Source of the DNA: a bacterium
Lineage (GTDB): Bacteria; Tectomicrobia; Entotheonellia; Entotheonellales; Entotheonellaceae
DNA length: 34,181 nt
Reading direction: 5' to 3'
NCBI GenBank assembly: GCA_027294925.1
Contig: JAPULM010000049.1
Coordinates: forward strand, 1-34,181
Part shown: positions 26,190 through 34,181 of the stretch, piece by piece
How the letters are laid out: each line of letters begins with the position of its first letter
Position numbering within the stretch: the first letter of the stretch is position 1
Translations under genes and position numbers: made by a program
Notes under the pieces: model-generated
Told to the model about the DNA's origin: nothing
Database searches by the model: none
What the model saw: the letters and a program-made list of their open reading frames with translations, nothing else

Positions 26190-27515
26190 ATGGCGGAACA
26201 CGAGACCCGGGATGTGCCTGAATCCGTGCCTTCCGTCCAACCGTCAAGCGCTATACGCTGGGGTATTGTTTTACCGCTTATTATCCTTGTCGTTGCAGGT
26301 GGTGGTTACTTTGGGGTGCAGTGGTGGATCTATGCCGTACACCATGTATCCACTGACGATGCCCGCGTCAAAGGCAGACTGATTACCATCAGTTCGCAGG
26401 TTTCAGGACGGCTTATTAGCGTCCCTATAGAGGACGGCCAACGTATTAAAAAAGGCGACCTTCTGGCTCAGCTTCAGCCGGATGCATACCGCGCCAAAGT
26501 GGCTTTACGGGAAGCTGCTCTAGAAGCCGTTCAGAGTCAGCTTGCGAATGCTGAAACCGATTTGGATTTGGGCCGCAGACTAACCGAAGGTCACATTGAA
26601 CGGTCCGATGCGGTGCTTGGCGCCTCGCGTAGTCAGCTGGTCGAAGCCAAGCGGGCGGCTGCATTGGAGTCGCAACGCATTAAGGCCAATCTGCGGGAAA
26701 AAGAGGCCGCGGTAGAAGAAGTTAAAGCTCAGCTCAGTGGCGCTAAGGTCAATTTGGATAAAGCTGAGGCTGATTTGCAGCGCGCCAAACAGCTTTTCCA
26801 AGATGGGATCATTGCGACCGAACAACGTGAGCGCATGGTAGCCTTGTACGACCAAGCGCGAGCCCGTTACGAATCAAGCCAGGAGGCCTTAAACAAAAGT
26901 TTTGCCTTGTTGGAACTTGCCAAGGCCGAAGGCCGACGCGTACAGCTGTTGCTCGATAACGTCCGCACCCAGCGGCGCAAAGTGCGGGAATCCAAAGCCC
27001 TGAAGACGCTGGCCGTTGCTGAGCGGCAACGCAGCCGTATGAAAGCGGCCATGGTGAAAAATTTACGGGCTAAGGTTAAAGAAGCAGAAGCCGAGCTTAC
27101 CCTGGCGCGCATTGGCCTGGAGGAAACGCGTATTTTTAGCCCGATTGATGGGGTGGTGAGTCAGGCGATTGCCGATCCGGGTGAATATGTCCAGCCTGGG
27201 CAGCCGATTGCGATTATCAATGACCCACAAGACGTGTGGATTGAGGCTAATATTGAAGAGACGGAGATTCGCGATATCCGTGTGGGGCAACCGGTGGAAA
27301 TAGATGTCGATGCTTATCCGCATCAAAAATTTCAGGGTAAGGTGTGGAAAATCGGCGCCGCCACCCGGTCCGAATTTGCTATTATCCCTGCCGGCAGCGC
27401 TTCTGCCCACTTTATCAAGGTCACCCAGCGCCTACCGGTGAAAATTACTACGGATAATCGGCTGGGCCTTTTAAAACCGGGCATGATGGTGGCGGTAGGC
27501 ATTCGGGTCAAATAG
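26190..27515 (+). CDS. HlyD/EmrA-family membrane fusion protein
   Basis: A 441-residue periplasmic adaptor with one N-terminal membrane anchor (about 24-46). HVSTDDARVKGRLITISSQV opens the lipoyl-like half-motif, VSGRLISVPIEDGQRIKKGD. A long Ala/Glu/Lys/Arg-rich coiled-coil hairpin spans about 95-315. The second half-motif is IFSPIDGVVSQAIADPGEYV, then the beta-barrel. The opening and the DDARV motif are of EmrA type, which pairs with an MFS pump and an outer-membrane channel. Neither is present in this window, so the partner is off-site. GGAAAG and GAAGG precede the ATG. It is the last gene of the block and converges on the nitroreductase. Confidence 0.9.
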   Translation: MAEHETRDVPESVPSVQPSSAIRWGIVLPLIILVVAGGGYFGVQWWIYAVHHVSTDDARVKGRLITISSQVSGRLISVPIEDGQRIKKGDLLAQLQPDAYRAKVALREAALEAVQSQLANAETDLDLGRRLTEGHIERSDAVLGASRSQLVEAKRAAALESQRIKANLREKEAAVEEVKAQLSGAKVNLDKAEADLQRAKQLFQDGIIATEQRERMVALYDQARARYESSQEALNKSFALLELAKAEGRRVQLLLDNVRTQRRKVRESKALKTLAVAERQRSRMKAAMVKNLRAKVKEAEAELTLARIGLEETRIFSPIDGVVSQAIADPGEYVQPGQPIAIINDPQDVWIEANIEETEIRDIRVGQPVEIDVDAYPHQKFQGKVWKIGAATRSEFAIIPAGSASAHFIKVTQRLPVKITTDNRLGLLKPGMMVAVGIRVK

Positions 27516-27535
27516 TAGCACCGTTGGTTGGGCGC

Positions 27536-28138
27536 TTACTTTGGGAACCCACCTTCAAGCACCAACTCCGATAGATTTTTCCGGCCGGAGGGTTGCTCCC
27601 GACTCCGCAGTCTTTCATGCAAATCTTCAAGGCGTCCCGGCTTACCGAGAGCGACCATGGCAAGCACGCTGTGGTCATCAGGTATCTGCAGAACGTCTCT
27701 GGCTTTGTCATAGTCAAAACCCTGCATGCCATGCGCCACCAGACCCTGTGCGGTTGCCTGTAAGGCTAAATTTTGCCAGGCGGCCCCACAGTCAAAGGCA
27801 TAGGTGCGAGACGCGCTACCATCCGATTCCATCCTGGTGGTCGAGGCGATGAGCACAAGTACCGCGGCGTTTTTCGCCCAGCGCTGATTGCCTTCAATAA
27901 GTAAGTCAAAAAATGGTGTCCAGTGTACGGTGTCGCGTTTGGCGTAGAGAAAACGCCACGGTTGATTGTTGTAAGATGACGGCGCCCAGCGAGCGGCTTC
28001 GAACAGCGCCATGAGTTGTGTGTCGCTCAGCACTTCACCCGACATGGCACGGGGCGACCAGCGATTGACAAATAGTTGCTCGATGTCATGCTCGGGCTGT
28101 CTGTAGGCACTGATATCGATATCTATCGAGGTCGTCAC
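27536..28138 (-). CDS. Nitroreductase family flavoprotein
   Basis: About 200 residues of FMN-dependent nitroreductase fold. NRWSPRAMSGEVLSD and ARWAPSSYNNQPWRFLYAKR hold the FMN-phosphate and ribityl contacts, AAWQNLALQATAQGLVAHGM forms the central helix, and MVALGKPGRLEDL closes the protein. Members reduce nitro compounds, quinones or flavins with NAD(P)H; the natural substrate is unknown. GTG 28138 is chosen for AAGGAG about eight bases upstream; the frame is open further but lacks a ribosome site. It is single, with the dispersed repeat in its upstream gap. Confidence 0.88.
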   Translation of the reverse strand: MTTSIDIDISAYRQPEHDIEQLFVNRWSPRAMSGEVLSDTQLMALFEAARWAPSSYNNQPWRFLYAKRDTVHWTPFFDLLIEGNQRWAKNAAVLVLIASTTRMESDGSASRTYAFDCGAAWQNLALQATAQGLVAHGMQGFDYDKARDVLQIPDDHSVLAMVALGKPGRLEDLHERLRSREQPSGRKNLSELVLEGGFPK

Positions 28139-28300
28139 GGTCCTATCTCCTTGTTTCTTCGTTGTATGGTGCTTCAGAGGTTTCGGCGTTCCGACTCCTG
28201 GCACAAGTATTGCTCTGATGGATGAGGAAGACAAGAGGAAATACAGCGCCGCATTTTATATTGAGACGCCATTTGTTTCACCGCTGAAGATAAGAATCGT

Positions 28301-28397
28301 AGTTCGTACAACCAGACACCAGTCCCTGGTCTGTTCTAAACGTTGTATCATGTTTGAAAACAACATGTCTCACCCCGCCAAACTGGCGGGGTAATTG
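28301..28397 (-). repeat. Dispersed repeat, copy 2
   Basis: Reverse-orientation copy of the element at 7861-7953. The hairpin ACCCCGCC (28372-28379), loop AAACT, GGCGGGGT (28385-28392) is perfect. The conserved arm runs leftward, ending at GTTCTAAAC (about 28333-28341), with weaker similarity to about 28301. Compared with copy 1, one stem pair has changed from T-A to C-G, keeping the fold. It lies 30 bases before the start of the amino acid dehydrogenase gene. Confidence 0.8.
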
Positions 28398-28421
28398 CGC
28401 TACGCAGTACGAGGAGGGGGT

Positions 28422-29501
28422 ATGAAATTTATCGAACTGCCGGTCGATGGCTATGAGACAGTTGTCTATTGCGAAGACATCGCTGGTGATCTCAAAGCAT
28501 TTATTTCTGTCCATGACACCACCCTGGGGCCGGCTTTAGGTGGGGTTCGCATGTCGGCCTATAGGTCCGAACAACAAGCTTTTACTGATGTGAACCGGCT
28601 CGCCAAGGGGATGACGTATAAGTCGGCCTTGGCGGGCCTTGCACTTGGCGGTGGTAAAGCGGTCATCATTGGCAATCCGCAACGGGATAAGTCACCGCCT
28701 CTATTCCAGGCTATGGGGCGTTTCATTGACAGCTTCGAAGGATTGTATATCGGCGCAGAAGACTTGGGAACCACGGTGGACGATCTGAACCTAATGCGGG
28801 ACGTAACACCCTTTGTTACCGGTTTATCACGCGCCCGTATCTCGAGTGGCGATCCGTCGCCGTTCACGGCGCTTGGGGTGTTTCTCGGCATGCACGCAAG
28901 TCTCGAACGACGGCTGGGAACAAATGACTTTAGCGGTGTACGGGTGGCGGTGCAAGGGTGTGGCAATGTTGCCAGCCAACTCTGTCAGCGTTTGCACGAC
29001 GCCGGCGCCGTCTTGACCGTTGCGGATCTCAGGGCGGAACGGGCGCAATGGCTAGGCGAGTGCTATGATGCACGCGTCGTGTCAGCTGAAGCTATTTATG
29101 ATGTCGAGTGCGAGATCTTTGCCCCATGCGCACTAGGTGGTGTGTTGAATGACGAAACCCTACCTCGGTTGAGGTGTCAAATTGTTGCCGGATGCGCCAA
29201 TAATCAGTGCTTAAGCGAAACAGACGGAGATCATTTACAAGCGCGCAATATTCTTTATGCGCCGGATTTTGCCATCAATGCGGGCGGCGTGATAAATATT
29301 GCCGCCGAACTCGAAGCTGAGGGCTATGATCGCGCTCGCGCTCTGAGCAACGTATGGGGTATCTACGACACGGTGCAGGATGTTTTCGATCTGGCTGAAG
29401 CTCAAAATCTCACCACCAACCGTGCTGCCATTGTGCTTGCTGAACGTCAGCTTGAGGTGGGACGCCGCCACAAAGCCAGCGTGTCGGTCAATGGCTGGTA
29501 G
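28422..29501 (+). CDS. Leu/Phe/Val-type amino acid dehydrogenase
   Basis: A 359-residue Glu/Leu/Phe/Val dehydrogenase, the length of leucine dehydrogenases. It oxidatively deaminates branched-chain or aromatic amino acids with NAD+. VHDTTLGPALGGVRM, and the lysines of MTYKSALAGLALGGGKAVI, are the substrate and catalytic residues. GAEDLGTTVDDL and VAVQGCGNVASQLC (Rossmann loop) follow. Exact substrate preference is uncertain; leucine dehydrogenase is the best guess. ATG 28422 has GAGGAGGGGG five bases upstream. The repeat lies in its leader, so its expression may be affected by that hairpin. Confidence 0.9.
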   Translation: MKFIELPVDGYETVVYCEDIAGDLKAFISVHDTTLGPALGGVRMSAYRSEQQAFTDVNRLAKGMTYKSALAGLALGGGKAVIIGNPQRDKSPPLFQAMGRFIDSFEGLYIGAEDLGTTVDDLNLMRDVTPFVTGLSRARISSGDPSPFTALGVFLGMHASLERRLGTNDFSGVRVAVQGCGNVASQLCQRLHDAGAVLTVADLRAERAQWLGECYDARVVSAEAIYDVECEIFAPCALGGVLNDETLPRLRCQIVAGCANNQCLSETDGDHLQARNILYAPDFAINAGGVINIAAELEAEGYDRARALSNVWGIYDTVQDVFDLAEAQNLTTNRAAIVLAERQLEVGRRHKASVSVNGW

Positions 29502-29650
29502 GCCATCTGCCTTGTCGGTTGGCTTGAACATCGAGAAACCCAACCTCTTCATCAGGCAATGAACCACCGCATCAATAAAGCACTGGTCTTTTAACACGGG
29601 TTTGCTACACTGGGCGGGCCGCCGACCGTCTCTTAATCAAATTGCACGGG

Positions 29651-29668
29651 GACAGGTTTAAACCTGTC
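29651..29668. promoter_or_regulatory. 18-bp perfect palindrome, candidate operator
   Basis: GACAGGTTTAAACCTGTC is its own reverse complement. It stands about 75 bases before the start of the dehydratase gene, where a dimeric repressor or activator would bind. No regulator gene is next to it, so the factor is unknown. Confidence 0.5.
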
Positions 29669-29743
29669 GCCGCAACGTCTTTTAGTCAGCGCCGCAAGTT
29701 TTGTTTCCTTAATTGCGGTGCGCAGCACTAAGGAGTATGACTT

Positions 29744-31462
29744 ATGGCGACCAACGCCGCCCGTTACCGTAGCCGCGCCTGGTTTGACACCCCTGAACTT
29801 TACGGCTGGTTGCGTCGCGCCGCCTTTAAAGCCCAAGGCTTCGGTGAACCCGCCTACGAGGGGCGGCCGATTATCGGCATCTGCAATTCATGGAGCGAGT
29901 TGACCCACTGTAATGCCCATCTACGACAGCTGGCCGAGGCGGTTAAACGTGGCGTCTGGCAAGCTGGCGGCTTTCCGCTGGAATTTCCTGTCATGTCGTT
30001 GGGTGAATACAATATGCGCCCGACGACCATGCTGTACCGTAATTTGATGAGTATGGACGTCGAGGAGTCGATCACCGCCAATCCCCTGGATGGTGTGGTT
30101 TTGCTTGGCGGCTGTGATAAAACCACCCCGGCCATGCTGATGGGGGCGGCGAGCGCCGATGTACCGGCGATTATGGTAACCGGCGGCCCGCAGCTGAACG
30201 GCAACTGGCGCGGTGAAGAACTGGGTTCGTGTACCGACTGCCGGCGTTATGAGCAAGAATTGCGCGCCGATCGTATCAGCGAAGAAGATTGGGCCGAGTT
30301 GCAAAGCTGTATCGTACGTAGCCCGGGTCATTGCATGGTGATGGGGACAGCTTCGACCATGGCAGCGGTAAGCGAAGCTCTGGGTATGGCGTTACCGGGC
30401 AATGCGGCGATTCCTGCCGTCGACTCCCGCCGTGCCCAGCTGGCTGAGTATGCGGGTCGGCAGATTGTCCGCCTGGTTGAAGATGATGTTCGGCCATCGA
30501 AGATTTTAACCATGCCCGCGTTTGACAACGCCATTCGCACCTTGCATGCGATTGGTGGCTCGACCAACGCCATTATCCATCTAATCGCCATTGCTGGTCG
30601 AGTCGGTATTGATTTAGCGCAGACCCACTTTGACGATTTATCGCGCAGCACCCCCTTTATCCTCAATCTCAAACCGTCTGGCCAGTTCTTGATGGAAGAT
30701 TTTTATTATGCCGGTGGGGTACCGGCTTTGCTCAAGGAGCTGTCAGACTTGCTGCACTTAGACACGTTAACCGTAACTGGCCACAGTCTAGGTGATAATC
30801 TGAGCGGTGCGGTGAACCATCGTCCTGACCTTATTCGGCATCCCGCTGACCCACTCAGTGCCGAAGGCGGTTTGGCGGTGTTATACGGTAACCTGGCCCC
30901 AAACGGTGCCTTGATTAAGCCTACTGCCGCCTCTCCACAACTGCTGACCCACCGGGGACGCGCCGTGGTGTTTGAAGATCACGATGACCTGTTACGCCGC
31001 ATTGATGATGCGGATCTGGATGTGCAGCCTGATGATGTCTTGGTCATGCGTAATGGCGGCCCCATCGGTGCGCCGGGGATGCCGGAGTGGGGCTTTTTAC
31101 CACTACCCAAGAAGCTTCTGCAACAGGGTATTCGCGATATGGTGCGGCTCAGCGACGCCCGCATGAGCGGCACCGCCTTCGGCACCGTGGTGGTGCACGT
31201 CACCCCTGAATCTGCTGCCGGTGGCCCGCTGGCCGCGGTGCGTAACGGCGATATGATCGAGCTGGACGTGCCCAATCGTCGTCTTGATCTGCTGGTTGAG
31301 CCAGACGAGGTGGCACGACGCCTGGCGGCTAATGCGCCGTCGGCGCCGCATTACCGCCGTGGCTATGGCTGGCTTTTTGCCCAGCATATTCTGCAGGCCG
31401 ACCAGGGCTGTGATTTTGATTTTCTGCGGGCTGAGAATTTGCTTGCTGCGTCTATGGGTTGA
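29744..31462 (+). CDS. IlvD/Edd family dehydratase (sugar-acid type)
   Basis: A 572-residue iron-sulfur dehydratase. The probable [2Fe-2S] ligands are C56 (SELTHCNAH), C124 (LGGCDKTTPA) and C197 (SPGHCMVMGTASTM). NMRPTTMLYRNLMSMDVEES and TGGPQLNGNWRGEELGSCTD are features of the L-arabinonate/D-xylonate dehydratase subgroup rather than dihydroxy-acid dehydratase. SDARMSGTAFGTVVVHVTPE near the end holds the base Ser. It converts aldonic acids to 2-keto-3-deoxy acids; the true substrate is not determined. AAGGAG lies eight bases before the ATG. It heads the gene group with the racemase and hydantoinase, with a palindrome upstream. Confidence 0.9.
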   Translation: MATNAARYRSRAWFDTPELYGWLRRAAFKAQGFGEPAYEGRPIIGICNSWSELTHCNAHLRQLAEAVKRGVWQAGGFPLEFPVMSLGEYNMRPTTMLYRNLMSMDVEESITANPLDGVVLLGGCDKTTPAMLMGAASADVPAIMVTGGPQLNGNWRGEELGSCTDCRRYEQELRADRISEEDWAELQSCIVRSPGHCMVMGTASTMAAVSEALGMALPGNAAIPAVDSRRAQLAEYAGRQIVRLVEDDVRPSKILTMPAFDNAIRTLHAIGGSTNAIIHLIAIAGRVGIDLAQTHFDDLSRSTPFILNLKPSGQFLMEDFYYAGGVPALLKELSDLLHLDTLTVTGHSLGDNLSGAVNHRPDLIRHPADPLSAEGGLAVLYGNLAPNGALIKPTAASPQLLTHRGRAVVFEDHDDLLRRIDDADLDVQPDDVLVMRNGGPIGAPGMPEWGFLPLPKKLLQQGIRDMVRLSDARMSGTAFGTVVVHVTPESAAGGPLAAVRNGDMIELDVPNRRLDLLVEPDEVARRLAANAPSAPHYRRGYGWLFAQHILQADQGCDFDFLRAENLLAASMG

Positions 31463-31483
31463 TCTCTAATGAGTGAATCGTCA

Positions 31484-31507
31484 CGGAAGGTTCTATTATA
31501 CCTTCCG
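31484..31507 (+). terminator. Weak terminator-like hairpin
   Basis: CGGAAGG (31484-31490), a 10-base AT-rich loop, CCTTCCG (31501-31507), then CTTTCC. It follows the dehydratase stop by about 22 bases. The poor T-run makes termination uncertain; an attenuating role is possible. Confidence 0.4.
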
Positions 31508-31619
31508 CTTTCCTAGCGGGTCAGGAATTGGTTTGCCAGACCAGATGTTCTAGGTTCGGTTTTGGGTTACAATGCATCCATGATCACGTCAGATTGCCCA
31601 TCACAGGGAGAGACAGCTT

Positions 31620-32387
31620 ATGGATACGCCCACGATTCTCGTTATCAATCCCAACACCTCAGAAGAAATGACGGCGGCTATTGACCGTGTCGGGCAAGCG
31701 GCGGCCGGATCACACGCCAGGATTGTCACCCTGTGTAGCCAACAGGGGCCGCATACCATCGAAGGCGCCCTGGATGCGGCGCTTGGCACGGCCGGTATGC
31801 TGGAACGGATAGCGGCCTATGCGGATCCATTCGATGCGGTGGTGGTGGCCTGTTTTGGTGATCCCGGCGTCGACGCTTTGCGCCTACTGGTACGCGTGCC
31901 GGTGGTTGGTATTGGCGCGGCGTCGTTTACCCAGGCATCGTTTGTCAGCCAGCGCTTCGCTATTGTGACACCGTCAATTGGGACGCCGCAGCGCTATGCC
32001 GCAGTTGCCGCTGCCATGGGGCTAAGGCGGCAATTTCTGGGTACTTACCAAACGCAGCTGTCGGTGGCTGATTTTGAGTCGGACGAGCCGAGTGTCATTG
32101 ATACGCTGTCGTTTCATGCGCAACAGGCGGTTAAAGATGGCGCTGAGTGTTTATTGTTTGGCTGCGCTGGCATCGCAGATCAAATTGGTGTGATTGAAGA
32201 TCGTGCCGGTGTCCTGTGCATTGCTAGTGCTGCAGCCGGGGTGACCCAGGCGTTGGCCTGTCTGCGGCATCGTCGCGCGCCTCTGGAGGGCGGACCGTTT
32301 CGAGCCGTCAAGCATAAGCCGCTTGACGGGTTTGACGCCTTACAGCGCCATTATCAGGGAGAGATTTCACATGCGCACGTTGGTTAA
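31620..32387 (+). CDS. Asp/Glu/hydantoin racemase family protein
   Basis: A 255-residue cofactor-independent racemase. It opens ILVINPNTSEEMTAAI, the hydantoin-racemase signature. The two catalytic cysteines are C78 (VVACFGDPG) and C182 (LLFGCAGIAD), placed as in known hydantoin racemases. It would interconvert 5-substituted hydantoin enantiomers for the following D-type amidohydrolase; allantoin or maleate-type substrates are alternatives. GGGAGA lies nine bases before the ATG. Its last 17 bases overlap the start of the dihydropyrimidinase gene, indicating coupled translation. Confidence 0.9.
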   Translation: MDTPTILVINPNTSEEMTAAIDRVGQAAAGSHARIVTLCSQQGPHTIEGALDAALGTAGMLERIAAYADPFDAVVVACFGDPGVDALRLLVRVPVVGIGAASFTQASFVSQRFAIVTPSIGTPQRYAAVAAAMGLRRQFLGTYQTQLSVADFESDEPSVIDTLSFHAQQAVKDGAECLLFGCAGIADQIGVIEDRAGVLCIASAAAGVTQALACLRHRRAPLEGGPFRAVKHKPLDGFDALQRHYQGEISHAHVG

Positions 32388-33753
32388 AGATGGACGTATT
32401 GTCACGGCTGTGGACGATTATCATGCCGATGTGCTGATCGTTGATGGTGTCATTACCGAGATCGCGCGTGTCATTAGCGATCCTGAAGCGGAGGTTATCG
32501 ACGCCAAAGACCGTATGGTGATACCGGGCGGTGTCGATCCCCACACGCATCTGGATAGCTTTTCCGGCCGTACGACGACGAGCGACGACTTTTTAACCGG
32601 TAGCCGGGCGGCAGCGGTGGGCGGCACCACCACGCTGATCGACTTCGCCAAGCAGAACAAGGGAGAGGCGCTACGGCAAGCCTGCGACACCTGGCAAGGC
32701 AAAGCCCGTGACCGCACCTGTATTGATTACGCCTTTCATCTGATCGTGGTCGAGGTGGATGAGCAACGTCTGGCGGAGATCCCGGCCATCATTGAAGATG
32801 GCGTGACCAGTGTGAAAATGTACATGGCCTACCGTGATCGCTTGATGGTGGATGATGGCACCATCTTTCGTACCATGCTTGCCTTTAAAGAGCATGGTGG
32901 TCTGGTGGCGCTGCATGCGGAGAATGGCGATGTCATCGACGTATTAATTCAACAGGCGGTGGCGGCCGGTCAACTGGCGCCCAAGTATCATGCCGCCACG
33001 CGACCGCCAGTGGCCGAGGCGGAGGCGGTGTTCCGTGCCATCTGCATCGCCGAAATTGCCGAGTGCCCGGTGTACTTCGTGCACCTGTCCTCACGCCAGG
33101 CCCTGGAGCAGCTGCAACGGGCGCGGGACCGTGGCCTACCGGTGTTTGCCGAGACCTGTCCGCACTATCTGCTGCTGGATGAATCGTTGTACGACCAACC
33201 GGGTTTTGAGGGTGGTAAGTACGTCCTCACCCCGCCGTTACGTTCCATCGAGCACCAGGAGGCATTGTGGACGGGTATTCGAGCTGGCGATATCTCGGTT
33301 ATTTCCACCGATCATTGCCCCTACTGCTTTGCCGATCAGAAGGCGCTTGGTAAGGACGATTTTTCGAAGATTCCAAACGGCGGTCCCGGCATTGAAAATC
33401 GCTTGTCGCTGATTTATAATGCCGGGGTGCACGGCGGTCGTATCAATGATCATCAGTTTGTTGATCTGGTCGCGACGCAGCCGGCTAAAATCTTTGGTTT
33501 GTTTCCCCGCAAAGGCACCATTGCGGTGGGTAGTGATGGTGATTTGGTAATCTTTGACCCGCAGGGTGAACTGGAGATATCGGCGGCAACCCATATGATG
33601 AACATCGACTACAATATGTACGAGGGCATGCAGGTGCGTGGGACGGCCGAAACAGTGCTGCTGCGCGGCAAACCGATTGTACGCGAACGTAAGTTTGTCG
33701 GTCAGCCTGGTGATGGGCAGTATGTGCCCAGGCAACGCTACCGGTATCGATAA
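32371..33753 (+). CDS. Dihydropyrimidinase / D-hydantoinase
   Basis: A 460-residue zinc amidohydrolase that opens dihydrouracil or hydantoin rings. Metal ligands: H58 and H60 in GGVDPHTHLD, the carboxylated lysine K149 in TSVKMYMAYRD, then LHAENGD, VYFVHLSS and VISTDHCPY. The substrate Tyr is in MYMAYRD. AETCPHYLLLDESLYD and NGGPGIENRLSLIYN are standard hydantoinase segments. The length is normal. ATG 32371 has GGGAGAG seven bases upstream inside the racemase gene; longer in-frame starts lie in racemase sequence. No carbamoylase is in the window, so the next step must be encoded elsewhere or further downstream. Confidence 0.94.
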   Translation: MRTLVKDGRIVTAVDDYHADVLIVDGVITEIARVISDPEAEVIDAKDRMVIPGGVDPHTHLDSFSGRTTTSDDFLTGSRAAAVGGTTTLIDFAKQNKGEALRQACDTWQGKARDRTCIDYAFHLIVVEVDEQRLAEIPAIIEDGVTSVKMYMAYRDRLMVDDGTIFRTMLAFKEHGGLVALHAENGDVIDVLIQQAVAAGQLAPKYHAATRPPVAEAEAVFRAICIAEIAECPVYFVHLSSRQALEQLQRARDRGLPVFAETCPHYLLLDESLYDQPGFEGGKYVLTPPLRSIEHQEALWTGIRAGDISVISTDHCPYCFADQKALGKDDFSKIPNGGPGIENRLSLIYNAGVHGGRINDHQFVDLVATQPAKIFGLFPRKGTIAVGSDGDLVIFDPQGELEISAATHMMNIDYNMYEGMQVRGTAETVLLRGKPIVRERKFVGQPGDGQYVPRQRYRYR

Positions 33754-33801
33754 GTACACATCATCGTCGGTCATGTTATACCCTTTTTTATGAGGCGGCC
33801 T

Positions 33802-34181
33802 ATGTCACACGTGGTAATTTCCCCGCCCGACAGCGGCCTGCAAGCCGACGGGGCCAAACCCGGCGGCTGGTGGCACACGACGGACCAACCCGGGCGCATC
33901 CTCTGCGACCTCTGCCCGAGAGCCTGTAACTTAAAGCCAGGCGATCGAGGCTTTTGTTTTGTGCGCGCCAATGTGGATGACAAGCTTGTGTTGACCACCG
34001 ACGGTCGAAGTTCCGGTTTTTGCGTTGACCCAATCGAGAAAAAACCGCTGAACCATTTTTTGCCTGGCACACCCGTCATGAGTTTTGGAACGGCAGGATG
34101 CAACTTGGGGTGCAAATTCTGCCAGAACTGGGATATTTCCAAGAGCCGCCAGATGGACCGTCTCGCTGACCAAGCCGATGC
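33802..34181 (+). CDS. amrS: AmmeMemoRadiSam-type radical SAM enzyme, N-terminal part (runs off window)
   Basis: The frame from ATG 33802 is open to the window end, giving 126 residues. After a Pro/Gly-rich start, ILCDLCPRACNLKPGDRGFCFVR is the N-terminal Cys-rich module. GTAGCNLGCKFCQNWDISKS then carries the radical-SAM triad CxxxCxxC (C100, C104, C107). Both together match the AmrS enzymes of the AMMECR1-Memo-radical SAM system, related to pyruvate-formate-lyase activases. The system's reaction is not established. GAGGCGG lies four bases before the ATG. The gene follows the dihydropyrimidinase by 48 bases on the same strand; AMMECR1 and Memo parts, if present, lie beyond the window. Confidence 0.88.
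   Translation, partial: MSHVVISPPDSGLQADGAKPGGWWHTTDQPGRILCDLCPRACNLKPGDRGFCFVRANVDDKLVLTTDGRSSGFCVDPIEKKPLNHFLPGTPVMSFGTAGCNLGCKFCQNWDISKSRQMDRLADQAD

Overview
The window is a gene-dense chromosomal segment of moderate GC content, with both strands coding. It suggests a Gram-negative bacterium, probably a pseudomonadotan. The grounds are a GlnB very close to the enterobacterial form, an adenylylation-type GlnA, the murein-recycling ligase Mpl with an LD-carboxypeptidase, an EmrA/HlyD-type membrane fusion protein, and frequent GTG/TTG starts behind good Shine-Dalgarno sequences. No rRNA, tRNA, CRISPR array, intact insertion sequence or prophage gene was found. The species cannot be named from this sequence alone.

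Layout. 1-3912 (+): the end of an MFS transporter, an AcoX/NAD-kinase-like protein and a rifampicin-phosphotransferase/PEP-synthase-like enzyme form one tight unit. 3900-6341 (-): a PAS hybrid histidine kinase followed by a single-domain protoglobin, a possible gas or redox sensing pair. 6515-7807: divergent RraA-family and VOC-family genes with a sigma70-like promoter between them. 7808-8620: a hairpin-rich region with a dispersed repeat and a 51-codon gene. 8621-11935 (-): a threonine/serine dehydratase, glnA, glnB and the wreck of an ammonium transporter gene, with a sigma54-type promoter motif at the edge of the wreck. 12344-15321: a signal-less NMT1/THI5-like binding protein, then a frameshifted chromate transporter and a tandem universal stress protein on the other strand. 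15558-17384 (-): a GH15 glucoamylase/trehalase-type hydrolase. 17603-19486 (+): a TPP riboswitch with an intrinsic terminator, then thiS-thiG-thiE. 19612-20658 (-): argC. 21161-27515 (+): a PncC/CinA-like protein, LdcA, a beta-lactamase-fold hydrolase, Mpl, a DUF3047 protein and an HlyD-family protein, read as a murein-recycling and envelope block. 27536-28138 (-): a nitroreductase. 28422-34181 (+): a leucine-type amino acid dehydrogenase, an IlvD/Edd sugar-acid-type dehydratase, an Asp/Glu/hydantoin racemase, a dihydropyrimidinase/hydantoinase and the start of an AmmeMemoRadiSam radical SAM enzyme, which looks catabolic.

How the genes work together. glnA and glnB are the classical nitrogen-assimilation pair, and the lost amt would have been their usual third partner. 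The thi genes make the thiazole half of thiamine and couple it to the pyrimidine under TPP control. LdcA and Mpl recycle peptidoglycan peptides. The racemase and cyclic amidohydrolase would act in turn on hydantoins or dihydropyrimidines.

The most notable observations are the amt wreck beside a sigma54-like element, a dispersed repeat of about 90 bp found twice in inverted orientation with a covarying hairpin, the protoglobin/hybrid-kinase pair, the AcoX-like/RPH-like operon, and a clean but unrecognised 51-codon gene. No fully new defence or mobile system could be demonstrated.
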